In this document: in pieces, positions 21,314 to 31,565 of the stretch | Position numbering within the stretch: position 1 is the first letter of the stretch | How the letters are laid out: every line of letters starts with the position of its first letter | Origin: Hawksworthiomyces lignivorus | Lineage: Eukaryota; Ascomycota; Sordariomycetes; Ophiostomatales; Ophiostomataceae | Reading direction: 5' to 3' | Length of the DNA stretch: 64,000 bases | Assembly: GCA_002917075.1 (NCBI GenBank) | Contig: NTMA01000061.1 | Span: 182,271-246,270 of the forward strand | Notes under the pieces: model-generated | The model's input: only the letters and a program-made list of their open reading frames with translations | The model's database searches: none | What the model was told of the DNA's origin: nothing | Program-made: the position numbers and the translations under genes

Positions 21314-22741
21314 GATAAGAAATTTATAATTATAGTTATTTTATTCCATGTGAACGGTTTCCTAATGGGTAATTTCTTATGAATTTCCAAAAGCAGACTT
21401 GCCATAACAAATAATACTATTTATATATATAAAAAAACACACGCATTAAGCCTTCCGGTCGCCTACTGCTCTGGAAAGACTACCCCTTACGATTGATACA
21501 TTGATCGACAACGAATTTTACTACCTTACATCATAAATGATTTCATACTATGGAAACTTGATTTTAGAGGTCTTATGCTTTGTATATAAAAGGATTCTAA
21601 GATAGATAGATAATTGATCAAAAAAGAATCGGTAAACTGAAATCTTTCGATCCCAGACCCTTAAGAATTAACTACCTTACCCCAATCTTGTCACGCATCG
21701 TGAGCTATAAACTATTCCTGTACAATTTATATTAGTCCTACATCTTTATTAACATTTCATAAAAACAACACATCACGTAAACTACACTACAAATAAACCT
21801 TTCTCTATATCTTATTATCCAACATCAATATTAATATAAAACGTGGGTAACAACGTCATCTTATCTCGCTAACAACCGACGTTACTCTATACTATAAACA
21901 CTTTTCGTCTACGATAACGATGTAAAATACGTATTCCATCACAAGTACAACTTCATATAAAGGCTAAATAAGACAATCCTTTCGAGGGCCAACTACAAAG
22001 TAGTCATTCCACCTCCAACGTACCGACAACGGACGTCAGACCGTGTTCTGGAAAAAGGTATGGGCATGTTGCCGGTGCTATAAGGCACTAGGAACCCGCC
22101 GGCAAATTGAGGGGCTCTGCGCATCTCGAGCCTTATCAAAGCGATTGGCCAAGTAGAAGAACCTGGGGCCGAGAGTAGGGGAACTAGATGTTAAGCGACG
22201 GCGGGGGGTGAGAAGCCCAAAAGCTTAAAGCCGGGGCGCTCACGTTCAGAGAAAGTCAATTCGATTCCTCGTTAGACCTGTCACCTCGTTCCATGGCGCT
22301 CCCATTTAGCCACCCCTACTGATAGGGCAGTCTAAGGGGGGGAGGGGGGAGACCAATGCTGACACAACTGCCTAATGGGGTAGAGTCTGCAGTTGAGGTG
22401 CGACCTTGGCTGCAGAAGTGCCGGAGTTTGACAGTGAGATAATCCTTCATAAAAATATAAAAAGGAAACTGCTGGAACATAAACGAATTGTCGCAAAGGG
22501 ACCGGTAGGACTTGAGATAACTCAATTACTAGCACTGAATATCAATCCGGGTTATTTTTTCCCTACAGCCACGCATCGTGCGCACAGTGCTACTTAGTAC
22601 AGTTGGATCTCACGGCAGCCGACTACTTTTAGTCACAAGAGCTTTTCAACAAGCAGCGGAGACTACACGGGTATACAGTTTGCGAGATTACCGGAGCGAA
22701 CAAGGAAGAATCAAGAGCAGCATCTATTTCCAATCTAACAA
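21314..22741. other. AT-rich intergenic region
   Basis: About 1.4 kb holds no supported gene. Bases 21400-21980 are very AT-rich with many stops. A short G-rich run lies at about 22335-22350. Confidence 0.5.
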
Positions 22742-23395
22742 ATGGCTCAACGACCAGTCATCGAGTACTACTTCTCGTTCATCTCCCCTTGGTCGTATAT
22801 TGGCAGCCGCCGGTTTCAGCAGCTCGTCCGCGATCACAATGCCCGCGTTGTATACAAGCCCGTCGACCTCGGCGCAATCTTCTCCGTATCCGGCGGCCTC
22901 CCTCTGAAGCAGCGCTCTGCGCAGAGGCAGGCGTACCGCCTGGTCGAGCTGGAGCGGTGGAAAAAGCTGCGCGACCTTCGGCTCGTGCTGCATCCCAAGT
23001 TCTTTCCAGCCGACCCGTCGGTTGCCCATAAAGTGCTTCTGGCTGCCATTGAGGAACTTGGCGCCGAAAGCCCGGCCGTGAGCGAGTTTGCGCACCTCGG
23101 CATGGAGACGGTTTGGGCGAACGAGGGCAACATTGCCGACCTCGCCACAATCGTGGCGATTGCGGACCAGGCCGGACTTGAGGGCGCGCGGCTTCTGGAG
23201 CGAGCTCAGACGGAGACCAAGCTTGCAGACCAGGCGGCGGCTCTCACGCAAGAAGCTATTTCCGCGGGCGTGTTCGGTGGCCCTTATTATGTATACAGGG
23301 GCGAGCCGTTCTGGGGCCAGGATCGCATTGAAACCCTGGACAGCGTGATCCGAAGCGGAAGAGAACCGATCACGCCCCCAACAGAGCTGGATTAG
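22742..23395 (+). CDS. HCCA isomerase / DsbA-like thioredoxin-fold protein (GST-kappa type)
   Basis: A single exon of 217 aa with the family pattern. A beta strand leads to the glutathione-site motif FSFISPWSYIG (residues 11-21, with Ser as in kappa-class enzymes and no CxxC). A helical insertion follows (VAHKVLLAAIEELG...). The conserved C-terminal block VFGGPYYVYRGEPFWGQDRI is typical of 2-hydroxychromene-2-carboxylate isomerases. The bacterial enzymes act in naphthalene degradation with glutathione. Fungal relatives are usually uncharacterised and may be peroxisomal or mitochondrial GST-kappa proteins; the C-terminus (PPTELD) is not a PTS1 signal. Isomerase or glutathione-transfer chemistry is expected, but the substrate is unknown. 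Confidence 0.88.
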   Translation: MAQRPVIEYYFSFISPWSYIGSRRFQQLVRDHNARVVYKPVDLGAIFSVSGGLPLKQRSAQRQAYRLVELERWKKLRDLRLVLHPKFFPADPSVAHKVLLAAIEELGAESPAVSEFAHLGMETVWANEGNIADLATIVAIADQAGLEGARLLERAQTETKLADQAAALTQEAISAGVFGGPYYVYRGEPFWGQDRIETLDSVIRSGREPITPPTELD

Positions 23396-24130
23396 CAAAA
23401 AACCAGGTTTTGATCGCACAGCACGGCTATACGGTGTGATAGTCATTTTCCACCATCCTTTGCCAATATGATCGAGCTTCACTCGGCATAGATTCGTAGG
23501 AGCGCGCGAAGGTTCTGTACAACTCCAAGACACAAGTTCGAGAGTGTGGGTGCTCTGTACAATGCCGCTGAGTCAAGGACGGTTTTGATCCGATCGTTTT
23601 TAGACGTGGTTCTTTCTTGCTAGACTAATTTTTGCTCATCTTATGTGTCCATACGCTGGATTCCTCTTCGGTGTTTTAGCTTTGTAGCTTTGTAGGCACA
23701 GAGTTTCCATCCGCACAAATTCTCAGAAGCCGCAATTTCAAACTTCCGTGTTAATTTTGCTATTTATAGAAATTCTCTATCTCGGTCGAGTACTTTGACT
23801 ACTAATATTTTTCTAGCTTGATTTTTCTATTCGGGATTGTGGTATCGTTGCAGAAAGGCCCAGTTGGCCAGAAGCAGTGCGTGATGCGGCCGAAGAGATA
23901 AACCTACTGATTTCACATGGTCTGAAATTATTGGTCTTCTGAAACTCTTTTAGGAACAAGAAGCCATTTAATTGTTCTAAAATTGCAGTGATGCTTTTCT
24001 GGCAATGTACTGAGATATCCTCCGACAGCTTTAATCGTTCAGAAAGCAGCGGCTCCCTCATACCTTCAGAGGCTAGCAGGGTCACTTCAATATATGTTGC
24101 GGGTCCTTCCCCAATACACGGAATTATACA
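23396..24130. other. Convergent 3' intergenic region
   Basis: A 90-codon minus-strand frame (23813-24085) lacks recognisable features and lies downstream of the bZIP gene. Nothing else is supported. Confidence 0.5.
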
Positions 24131-25641
24131 TCAGATCAGGTTTTCTTCGTGCAGCATTGCTCGTGGATCCATACCCTCCACAAGGTCTGGGTACTTGATC
24201 CAAAACTTTTCGAGGAGACCCCAGGCGCTCAAATCCATCAGCACGTTCTTAAACTCCTCAGACATCTGAGGGTCTCCATCGTTCTCCCGGCAAACATACT
24301 CTCTCGAGAAAAACCCACGCGCTCGGTAATTACATGCGAACGTGCCAAATACTTCCCACAAGTCATACTTTTCCTGGTGTCGTATCAAATTATCACGCAT
24401 TACAGGCCAAAGGATAAAATCAATGTGGTATGGGTGCTCCACGGCCAGCTGGAGCGGCGTTGGTCGATAGTGCTCGGGCAAACGCCTGAAATTGTCTTCC
24501 GTCGGCCAAGTAAGCCACTGGCAAGTTAGAAGAACGAAAGAAGAGACAAGAGGTCCAAGAAATGGAAGTGGGACCATACTCGAAGATATATATAAATCAG
24601 CCAATTCGTGGCAAATCTTTCAGGAGGAAGCAACGGCGTCGTAATTGTCACCGAATAAACGTAATTGGCCAGCGCATTGCTAGAGCCGCCAAAAAGCATG
24701 TCCATGATCTTTGGCGTCGGCGAGCAATTATCCCGCTCGTCGGGCGACGTGCGCAGCATTTCCAGAACGGCCAACAGCCGCTCGGCGTGGTGGCGTGCTG
24801 GATATGATAATGCCAAATTGGGTTGGTTTGGATTTAATGGCACACGCAGCCACTCGGGAGATTTGAGTAAAAGAGCTAAGAGCTCTGAAGAAACAGAAAT
24901 ATCTGGATGGAAGAATTGCGAATCAAGAGACGAGCGCACGGCAACGGGATGCTGGCGACAAACTGAGCCTATTAGACATGCTGGACACGAAGTGGAGGAG
25001 TAGGTATGAGTCTGAGTCTGCGCAGATGTTGTGACAGGAGAAAAAGAAGATGCTGGCAAATTTGACGCGGGCATAGATGCAGCCTCACTGCAACTAGCAG
25101 ACGGTGACAATATTGAGCCATCCGGTGCCCCAAAAGTCGGAGGCGCGTCCTTCCGTATGTCAAAATTTATCAATATGGCATCGCCACTTGAGTCTAGACA
25201 TGGAAATGAGGTAGCCAAATGATTCTCAGGGCCGTCTTGGACAATAAAGTTGCTTTCACAGCCAAGAGGGTCGACATGGCAAGCATTGCGTATGCCAGAT
25301 ACTTCGCCATCTTCGCCCATGCAGTCTGACGGACGGCACTCCTCACTGCTGGCCTCGGATCCGCTGCAACTTGTATTGCTTCGTGAATGCTGGATATTTC
25401 GCCTTGGCTTTGGATAAAGCCGATGTTGCTGTGGCCACCCCCGCCTAGCAGTCTCCTCCAGCTGTTTCTCTAGAAGCAAGATTCTTGCCTCGAGGCTTGC
25501 TGTGTAATCCCGCTCTTTCTGCCGTTTCCGGCGCTGGTTCTGCTTATCACGCTCTCGCTTCCGTGCCAAAGCAGCGGACCTGCGACTCTGGCCGTCCCGT
25601 ATATCTCCTGCATTGCTGCTACTGACAACAACAGTTGCCAT
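24131..25641 (-). CDS. bZIP transcription factor with DUF3425 domain
   Basis: The two-exon model is complement(24131..24517, 24580..25641) with a 62-nt intron, phase 0, giving 482 aa. The basic region is at about residues 20-46 (LARKRERDKQNQRRKRQKER). A short coiled segment follows (SLEARILLLEKQLEE), a weak zipper as usual in this group. A Ser/Thr/Pro-rich linker has a Cys cluster (SCPACLIGSVCRQHP). The C-terminal DUF3425 domain runs from about residue 300 and includes IYIYLRWLTWPTEDNFRRLP, restored by splicing, and HPYHIDFILWPVMRDNLI. These are filamentous-fungal nuclear regulators, often near secondary-metabolism or stress genes; the target is unknown. The Met at 25641 is preferred over an in-frame ATG at 25689 because the sequence between them looks non-conserved. 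Confidence 0.88.
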
Positions 25642-26768
25642 GTGAAGCTCTGGGCGGTGTATTATGCGTCCAAAAAATGACAGGTTCAAAACTAGAGAAA
25701 ATTGGGCGTAAGGCTACTAAGTGAGCCGCGTGTCGATTTTGTCTCCTGATTCCAAAGCACGACTCGCCACAAAAGAGACGTCTATTTATCGGAATTTTGT
25801 TACCCGGTTCAGCTTGAAAAACCAAGCGATACCCCGGATCAAGTTTGCGGAGAAGACAGATGAAGATGGGGAAAGGAAACGGGGTTAGCCTGCAGGCTAG
25901 TCCCCATATCAGGTCCACAAAGCGCTGATTCAGTGGTTTTTAGCGCCCGGTGTCGTATTCCGCGTGCCCGAACCTTTAAACATATCCAGCGGCCTGGCCG
26001 GGCCCAACCATGTCGTTGACTTACCGCCTCAGTCTTCACTCCGCCAATAGATTTAATAATCACAGTACAATGAATCTTTAGTTATTTTGGATAACTAGAT
26101 ATTGGCACTAGTTATGCCCTTGTTTTTAGATGTACATTCTTCTCTCCAGATGGCCATCCTATCAAGACTCCATGACTATATCTCCCAAGCCATATGTTTG
26201 AGCATCGCATTTTCTTCATCATGACATGTTGTACAATGGCTGCATTTATTTTCTATAAGTTGATATCTACACAAGCAAGCTTTTCCAGCTTCCAATCGGT
26301 GTCTTACATTGGCAATTACTATACGAGTCGATCGCCATAAAGACCAAAGACCCGTCCTCTACTCGAGGAGATTGTCGTCTGTCTTTACATGGCCTGACCT
26401 ACAAAACGGTGGCATCAGCGCTGAAAACACATTGGCAACTTTGCGTGGTGTCTAAGTATCCTGGAGTCAATTTCCAGGAACTCACAGCCATTGCGACCTG
26501 CGGCCTACGAGAGGGCACTTATCTCAGCTGGCTGATTAACAGTGATGAGCAAGCTGGCTATCATGCCAAGATATTCGTGGAAATCGACATGGGGGTATCT
26601 TTCTTCTTGATTCTCCAATTAGTGGCAGCCACTCAAGAAACACAAGAGATTGGAGAATCTTGGCGGAAGATGTTCACGATTTCTCTAGCAGTGATCCGCT
26701 CTATCTTGCACTCTTCTATATTGGGTTCATCCATGAAAACTACTATACAAATCCTACAGTTCGCCCGT
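25642..26768. other. Promoter of the bZIP gene and 3' flank of the Ysc84-like gene
   Basis: A plus-strand frame of 136 codons (26409-26819) overlaps the 3' end of the neighbouring gene and shows no motif, so it is probably chance. No RNA or repeat is seen. Confidence 0.5.
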
Positions 26769-28438
26769 TTACTTCTCTGCATCCTTCAAACTAACATCCT
26801 CAAACTCTGGCTTAGATGATTCATTGCGTCTTGGCGGAAGTGGTGGTATATGATCCTCTTCCGTTTTCGTCTCAGTGCTATCGCCGTTGGTATCTGCATG
26901 ATTTGGTGTTTCTTCCGTTTCATTTCCGTTTTTCTCTTCTTTACTTTCGTCACCATAGGGACTCGGCTGTTTCTCTTCTGCTTTCTCCGTGGACCACGGG
27001 TTGCCGTTTGTGATCTTTGCAAAATCCGTGTCCTGCGTCTCCACTGCGTCTGGCGCGTCCTCCACCACATCCTCATACACGCTTCGGTCTTCCTCTTGGA
27101 TGGCCCCTGGCACCTCTAGCGTCTCGGCGCTGTCAACGGCTTTGGACGACGCGGCGGGATCGGGAAGAATGATGACGGGATCCGTCTGCGTTTCCGCATC
27201 TGATGCCGGGTATGGCCGCGACAGGCTCCACCGGGCTGCCGCCTGGTTGAGGCTGCTCTCGCGGTTGTGCCTGTGGAAGGTGCTGTAGATGGGGCTCTTG
27301 GGGCTGGGGTTGAACTCGAATTGCTCGCTCGTCGGCCGTGACCGTGTGGCGGCATCGCGGATCTCGAGCCCCTCCTTCTCGAGCGCGAGCACGCCGTATG
27401 GATCCGGGTCTTCGGGGTCGGGGACGCCAAATAGGGCGCCAGGAGCTTCGACGTTGACGTCGCCCGGCGCCGGCTGGCCCTCGAGCTCCTCCATCAGCTC
27501 GGCGTCGACGTCCGTCCGGCCCTCAGCGGCCTTGAGCGTCTCCATAAGCATCTTGATACCCGGCGGACGAGTCTTCGTCTTGCCTGCCAGGATGTCGGCG
27601 ACGGTGATGGGCTCGCCGTAAAAGCGCTTGTTCTCGTCCTTGCGCTCGATGATTATGGTGCCGTCGACCTGCACGCCCGCATAGAAGCCGCGCGACTTGA
27701 GATAGGTAAAGACGGGCCGGTTGATCTGCTTCCACTTGCCATCATTCTCCAGCACGCCGCCGGCGCCGACAGGGCCCGCGACAGCGCTGATCTCGCCGCC
27801 CAACGTAGCGCGGATCTTAGTAAAGGCGTCCAGAGCTTTGCGGTTGTTAATGACTAGCACGCAGTCGTAGATGTCGACGCCGACCAAGAAGCCCAGGCCC
27901 GCAGTGTGCAGCAGGATGCCCGAGGGCGGCGACCACGATCCGTCTTCCGTGCGGGCAACGAGAATGCCGGAGCCGCCGGCGCCCGAGATCCACAGGCCCG
28001 TGCGCATAGTGGTGAAGATGGCAAGGCCGACGGCCCGCTCAATGACGTGCTGTGGGATCTTTTGCAGCACTGTCTGCTTCTGTTTGGGGCCTGCCTGAGG
28101 GCCAGCGTCGCTTGTGGGCTTCACTTCAGCATAGAAGCCATCCTCTGGGCCACCAATCGTCAGCGTTGTCTCAAGGGAGATAAATATGCGCGAGAGAAGC
28201 GGAGCTCACTGCAAAAGGAGCGGAGAATGCGTGCCGCCTTGTCACTCTCCTTGTCCAGCGTTGTCGGCCAGAACGCCTCACTTCCAATGCGATTGGACAG
28301 CCGGTTCACCGGTGCACCAAGCTTGTCTGCCCATCCCCAGACCTTGTCGAAGCCCTTCTTGCCCTGGGTTTTTGTTGTTTCCCAGGAGGGCAGCTTGGAA
28401 GTTACCTTTTCCGGCAACCTGGAGGTTACCTTCTCCAT
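26769..28438 (-). CDS. Ysc84/SH3YL1-family lipid- and actin-binding protein
   Basis: The two-exon model is complement(26769..28144, 28210..28438) with a 65-nt intron, giving 534 aa. The N-terminal part ends ESDKAARILRSFC, and the splice joins it to KDGFYAEV. The Ysc84 (DUF500/SYLF) domain spans about residues 100-290: IPQHVIERAVGLAIFTTMRT, SGAGGSGILVAR, LGFLVGVDIYDCVLVINN, and ISAVAGPVGAGG. The family binds phosphoinositides and actin at endocytic sites. The C-terminal 230 residues are acidic, low-complexity and disordered, with a PPLPPRR motif that could bind an SH3 partner. The protein itself has no SH3 domain, unlike yeast Ysc84. Cytosolic or cortical location is expected. Confidence 0.88.
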
Positions 28439-29474
28439 CTTTCCGTAGGCAGAAACTACTATGCGCAGTATGCTAGGTGTGGTTGCAAAGAGTGGTAGGA
28501 GGAGAGAACAAGGTGTGGTGTGGACCGGAGCGAGATGGACAGATGGCGAGCCAAAGGCGATGACGACGTACTACGGCGGGCGGGTTTTAGCTCGAACCTC
28601 AGCTGGAATGTGGCGCCTATCCTTCCCGTCCTGCGCACCTGAGGCTTAATTCCGGCCCTTCCGAGGAGGCCAGCGAATCCGATGCTGCGTCTTACTCAAA
28701 ACATGAACGATTTTCTGCAGCTTTCTGTTCACTGAGTCAGCTTCACTAAGCTGTTAAGCATTGCGCTCACATTCCTGGGATGCGCCCAATCTATCTTGCG
28801 ACGCTTTAGTATCTCCAGGTCGCACACCCCCAGTATTGGCTTGGGATAATGCAAAATCTTAAAATGTGACGTACGGTTGCTTCTTAGCTTCAGTCATGAT
28901 ACTAAAAATCTATAGAATCATAAGTTTCAATTCGCGAAGCGGTTTTATTTATGGGTCTCGCGAGTCTATAGGCGGCATATCTAATCTAGGTTCGATGCGC
29001 ACGCTGCTAATTGGGACAGATAGAGGCACTGATACATAGAAAACATATGAGTGTTACAGAAAATAGTGAATAATGAAGACTGTAATACGCAAATCCATGT
29101 CAAGTATAATATTCAGGTAGATAATAAGATGGATTTGGTAGGTTGAAGGCTATTGCCATAGGATAAGAGACTATTGTATGTACAGTCTTCTATGAGAAAG
29201 AATGAGAAGAAAGCAAGCCTGTTAGCTGGCTGCGGTGAAAAAGAAATGAAAAAAGCGGTCTCTAGACCGATGTCCTAAACTCTCTCTCGAAAGTAAAAAA
29301 GGGTATATCCTCCGTCATGTGTATCCCGTTACCATTGTTGATCGACCGTATCTCTACGGCACGTCATGCGCGTCAGTCTGGTGCTTCCTCTCGTACAATT
29401 CGTTACAAAAAAAAAATAAAAGACAAAGGAAAAAGAGAATGAAATAAGAACGGTATGCAAAGCGCCTGAATGAA
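28439..29474. other. Intergenic region
   Basis: About 1 kb, AT-rich toward 29.0-29.5 kb, with an A-rich run near 29406-29430. There is no supported gene. It holds the promoter of the Ysc84-like gene and the 3' flank of the membrane protein at 29475. Confidence 0.5.
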
Positions 29475-31565
29475 TCACCCAATGGCTCTGCCGATGCTGT
29501 CGCGGTCAATGCCTTGGTTATGGCCCTGCGCACCTAATCCTCTGGGCGGGCTGTCTTGCTGCGGTCCTCGCAGTCGCGGTGGCGACAGTCCTCCAAGCAG
29601 CGACCCGTCACTGTCGTCTGTCCCAGCTGCGCCTGAGCCACCGCTGCCAAACATATGTGGCGGGGCGAACGAGGACGACGCCGAGGAGGTCGAGTTGTTC
29701 CTCTGCTGGCGGTAGAGGTATTCATGGTACAGGCTGTGGTCGTCGCCCGACATGGGGCGCGATTGCTGCTGCTGCTGCTGCTGCTGCTGTTGGCGAACAG
29801 GCGACTGCTGCATGGGTGACAGAGGCAGTGGGCGATATTGCTGCAGCAGCAACTGCTGCTGCTGCGAAAGCTGCCGCTGGTGATGGGGGTAGTTGAGGTG
29901 CGGCTGGCTCGGAGACGCTTCGGGCATGGCGTAGCTAAAGCTGCGGCCGCTGATGGTGCTGCTGCTCCGCGCGGTGCGGGTACGCCCGTGCCCGTAGGTG
30001 CTGCTCAGCGGCGCCTGGTGGCTGCTGCTGACCGACGACCGGCGCGGCGAAAACATCGTCCCGGCTCCGCTGGCTGCCGCAGCCATGGCGGCGACGGGGC
30101 CGCCGGCGGACGGCGGCAGCTTGGACAGCCGGGAAGGATGTCGCTTGGGCGACGGCAAAAAGGACGGATCCCCCGGGACGGTCTCGTCGGTCAGGCCTGC
30201 CCGCGAGTTGGGCGCGCGGGCGTGCTGCAAGGCGGGCGGCGGCGAGATCAGGGGTGACATCAGCCCATGTGCGAACAGCGTGTCCCGCTCACGTTCGCGG
30301 TCCTGGTCCAAGCTGAACCGGCCAGCCAGGCCGCGAGAGGTCGGGGACACGTAGCTGAACGACAGCGACCGTGCCGACCGTGGGGAGAGCTCCTCAGACC
30401 GCCGGTGCTGCGGGACACAGCGCTGCTCCTGCTGCTGCTGCTGCTGCTGCCAGTATGTCATGGCTGCGGCGCCAGCAGCCGTCGCGGCTGGTGCGCTGAT
30501 GGGTGGGAAAGCGGGAAACGGTGTAGTCATAGACGACGTAGGGACGGGGCCGCCTGCGTAGAATAGTGGCTGCGGTGGCGGGTCCTGGTAGATAATGACG
30601 TTGGATGGCGACCTTTTGGTCGGAGGCGACGGCGTCTGCGTTGGGGAGTGACCAATGCCGGCGCTGTCGAGACTGACGCCGCGCACCCGCTGCCTTCGTG
30701 CTGGTGGCGTCGAGAGACGGTCACGCCGCTGCACCGTGGCCCCGGCACCCAAGTCGCCTGCCGACAGCAGCGGTGGAGAGTTTGGTTCGACGATACTTCC
30801 ATTTCTTGGTCCTACGGGGCCCTTCTCTGGCTCGTCGCTGATCTCCGCCTTGTCTTGTCCTATTGGCGGTAGGCGATTGCCTTTCCAGGTTTCAATTTCT
30901 TCGTCGTCAATTGGCGAGATCCCCCGAGGAAAGAGCGTACCACCACGCTTTTGGCGATAGCGGCAGCACACAAAAACGAGGCCAGCGATGAGGACGACGC
31001 CAACAACAGAGAGAACGCTGCTCAGAACAACCACTGTGGTCCGGTTTGTGAGGCCACTGCCGGCTACAGAAGAGCTGGATGCCGAAGGCAGAGAGGCCGA
31101 AGCCGAAGCTGGCTTCGTGGACGTCATGGCGAGCAGCGTAGTTAAGCCCGTTCCCTTACTAGTAGCCGAGGCGGTGCCGGCGGCAGCAGACGTGACTGTC
31201 TCTGTGGTTGGGTTAATTGACGTCTGGCCAACTGTTGTCGAAACAGTGGGAGCCGACACCGGCGACGTTGCACCTGTAGTTCCTGGGGTCGCTGTCGTTA
31301 TTGCCGTGCTCGCTCTAGACGATGACGCCCAGCAGCCGAAGAGAGTGACCCCAGGCGGGCAGAGATATGTGAAAATATTCCCGCTACCGAGACTGGTCGG
31401 CCATGGGGAGGCACTGGGCCAGAAAAAATCCCTGGGATCTACAGGAGCGTCGACACTTTGAGTTGGTGACAAAGGAAAGATGGGAAATGAGGAAGTAGAC
31501 GCCGCGGCAGCTGCGGGAGAAACTGATGAGAAAGCAGCTGCCAGGATGACTTTTCCCAAGAGCAT
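29475..31565 (-). CDS. Single-pass membrane protein with Ser/Thr ectodomain and polyQ cytoplasmic tail
   Basis: One uninterrupted frame of 696 aa. The signal peptide is at residues 1-22. A 150-residue ectodomain begins with a short Cys-containing part (FTYLCPPGVTLFGCW) and becomes Ser/Thr/Ala-rich, as expected for O-mannosylation. One transmembrane helix lies at about 177-201 (VVVLSSVLSVVGVVLIAGLVF), followed by a CCRYRQKR stop-transfer. The long cytoplasmic tail is disordered, rich in Pro, Ser, Arg and Gln, with two polyQ tracts (near residues 390 and 610) and many SP/TP sites. The plan resembles Mid2/Wsc-type wall sensors, but no WSC domain is present, so sensor function is inference. A GTAAGT donor at 31920 on the same strand suggests an intron in the 5' leader. 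Confidence 0.75.
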   Translation of the reverse strand: MLLGKVILAAAFSSVSPAAAAASTSSFPIFPLSPTQSVDAPVDPRDFFWPSASPWPTSLGSGNIFTYLCPPGVTLFGCWASSSRASTAITTATPGTTGATSPVSAPTVSTTVGQTSINPTTETVTSAAAGTASATSKGTGLTTLLAMTSTKPASASASLPSASSSSVAGSGLTNRTTVVVLSSVLSVVGVVLIAGLVFVCCRYRQKRGGTLFPRGISPIDDEEIETWKGNRLPPIGQDKAEISDEPEKGPVGPRNGSIVEPNSPPLLSAGDLGAGATVQRRDRLSTPPARRQRVRGVSLDSAGIGHSPTQTPSPPTKRSPSNVIIYQDPPPQPLFYAGGPVPTSSMTTPFPAFPPISAPAATAAGAAAMTYWQQQQQQQEQRCVPQHRRSEELSPRSARSLSFSYVSPTSRGLAGRFSLDQDRERERDTLFAHGLMSPLISPPPALQHARAPNSRAGLTDETVPGDPSFLPSPKRHPSRLSKLPPSAGGPVAAMAAAASGAGTMFSPRRSSVSSSHQAPLSSTYGHGRTRTARSSSTISGRSFSYAMPEASPSQPHLNYPHHQRQLSQQQQLLLQQYRPLPLSPMQQSPVRQQQQQQQQQQSRPMSGDDHSLYHEYLYRQQRNNSTSSASSSFAPPHMFGSGGSGAAGTDDSDGSLLGGLSPPRLRGPQQDSPPRGLGAQGHNQGIDRDSIGRAIG

